From: Podarcis raffonei
Lineage: Eukaryota; Chordata; Lepidosauria; Squamata; Lacertidae
Assembly (NCBI RefSeq): GCF_027172205.1
Contig: NC_070602.1
Location: 21,360,501-21,424,500 of the forward strand
Direction of reading: 5' to 3'
Length of the DNA: 64,000 nucleotides
Made by a program: the position numbers and the translations under genes. This document shows positions 63,833 through 64,000 of this stretch, one piece after another (position 1 is the first letter of the stretch; each line of letters starts with the position of its first letter). The notes beneath the pieces are model-generated. The model did no database searches, was not told the origin of the DNA, and was given only the letters and a program-made list of their open reading frames with translations.

Positions 63833-64000
63833 CTAGAAGAAACGCCACAAGAGACCCATTGGCACCAACCTCAGTCAGGGTTTGTCCACATTCAGGCTTC
63901 AGTATAATGTTGGCCACTGTTGCCTTGTGTGCATTTCAACTCTGTGGTCCACACACCAGCATTTTCACTACCAATGCCTCCCAAATCTATATAGATGTTC

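Noticed and set aside
63833-64000. CYP2 exon 4
   Set aside because: No match to the expected segment before LYNIFP; the frame reading ILKPECGQTL is not P450-like.

Overview
The window is nuclear DNA of a squamate reptile, most likely a lizard. This rests on intron-split vertebrate genes, Sauria-type SINEs with ACCTTT tails, CR1 LINEs with ATTCTATG tails, Anolis-like L1 pieces, and LTR elements of the Ty3/Gypsy chromovirus and Ty1/Copia classes. No database search was possible, so species and repeat subfamily names are from recognition only.

Layout. (1) 1-5700: the 5' end of PPP4R4 on the minus strand, with coding exons 1 and 2 and a GC-rich CpG-island promoter; the rest of the gene lies off the left edge. 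(2) 5700-16380: intergenic DNA holding broken CR1 copies, SINEs and a MITE. (3) 16380-42922: DDX24 on the plus strand. It has a CpG-island promoter, a non-coding first exon that cannot be bounded, and eight coding exons that join in frame to 809 codons plus a stop, with all DEAD-box motifs present. Intron 2 carries a solo LTR, intron 5 carries a whole-looking young chromovirus in antisense, and intron 8 is a GC-AG intron. (4) 43000-61000: a repeat-rich desert whose centre is an insertion nest. A 5'-truncated L1 with its own target-site duplication is split by about 6.5 kb of CR1, Copia and LTR-like sequence. (5) 61031-63832: the last five exons (5-9) of a CYP2-family cytochrome P450 on the minus strand; the 5' exons lie off the right edge.

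Gene order. PPP4R4 and DDX24 are divergent neighbours, as I recall for other amniotes (human 14q32.13), but nothing like the IFI27 genes is visible between them. On the far side of DDX24 there is a tail-to-tail CYP2 gene instead of OTUB2/ASB2. The genes do not look like one functional pathway: PPP4R4 is a PP4 regulatory subunit, DDX24 a nucleolar RNA helicase, and CYP2 an ER monooxygenase.

Main points of interest: the chromovirus reading frame runs through the whole U3 of its own LTR, and a second solo LTR encodes a similar acidic-then-basic tail; three 5' splice sites (PPP4R4 exon 1, DDX24 exons 5 and 8) have a CT or TG microsatellite starting within about 15 nt; and the nested L1/CR1/Copia block has readable insertion junctions.
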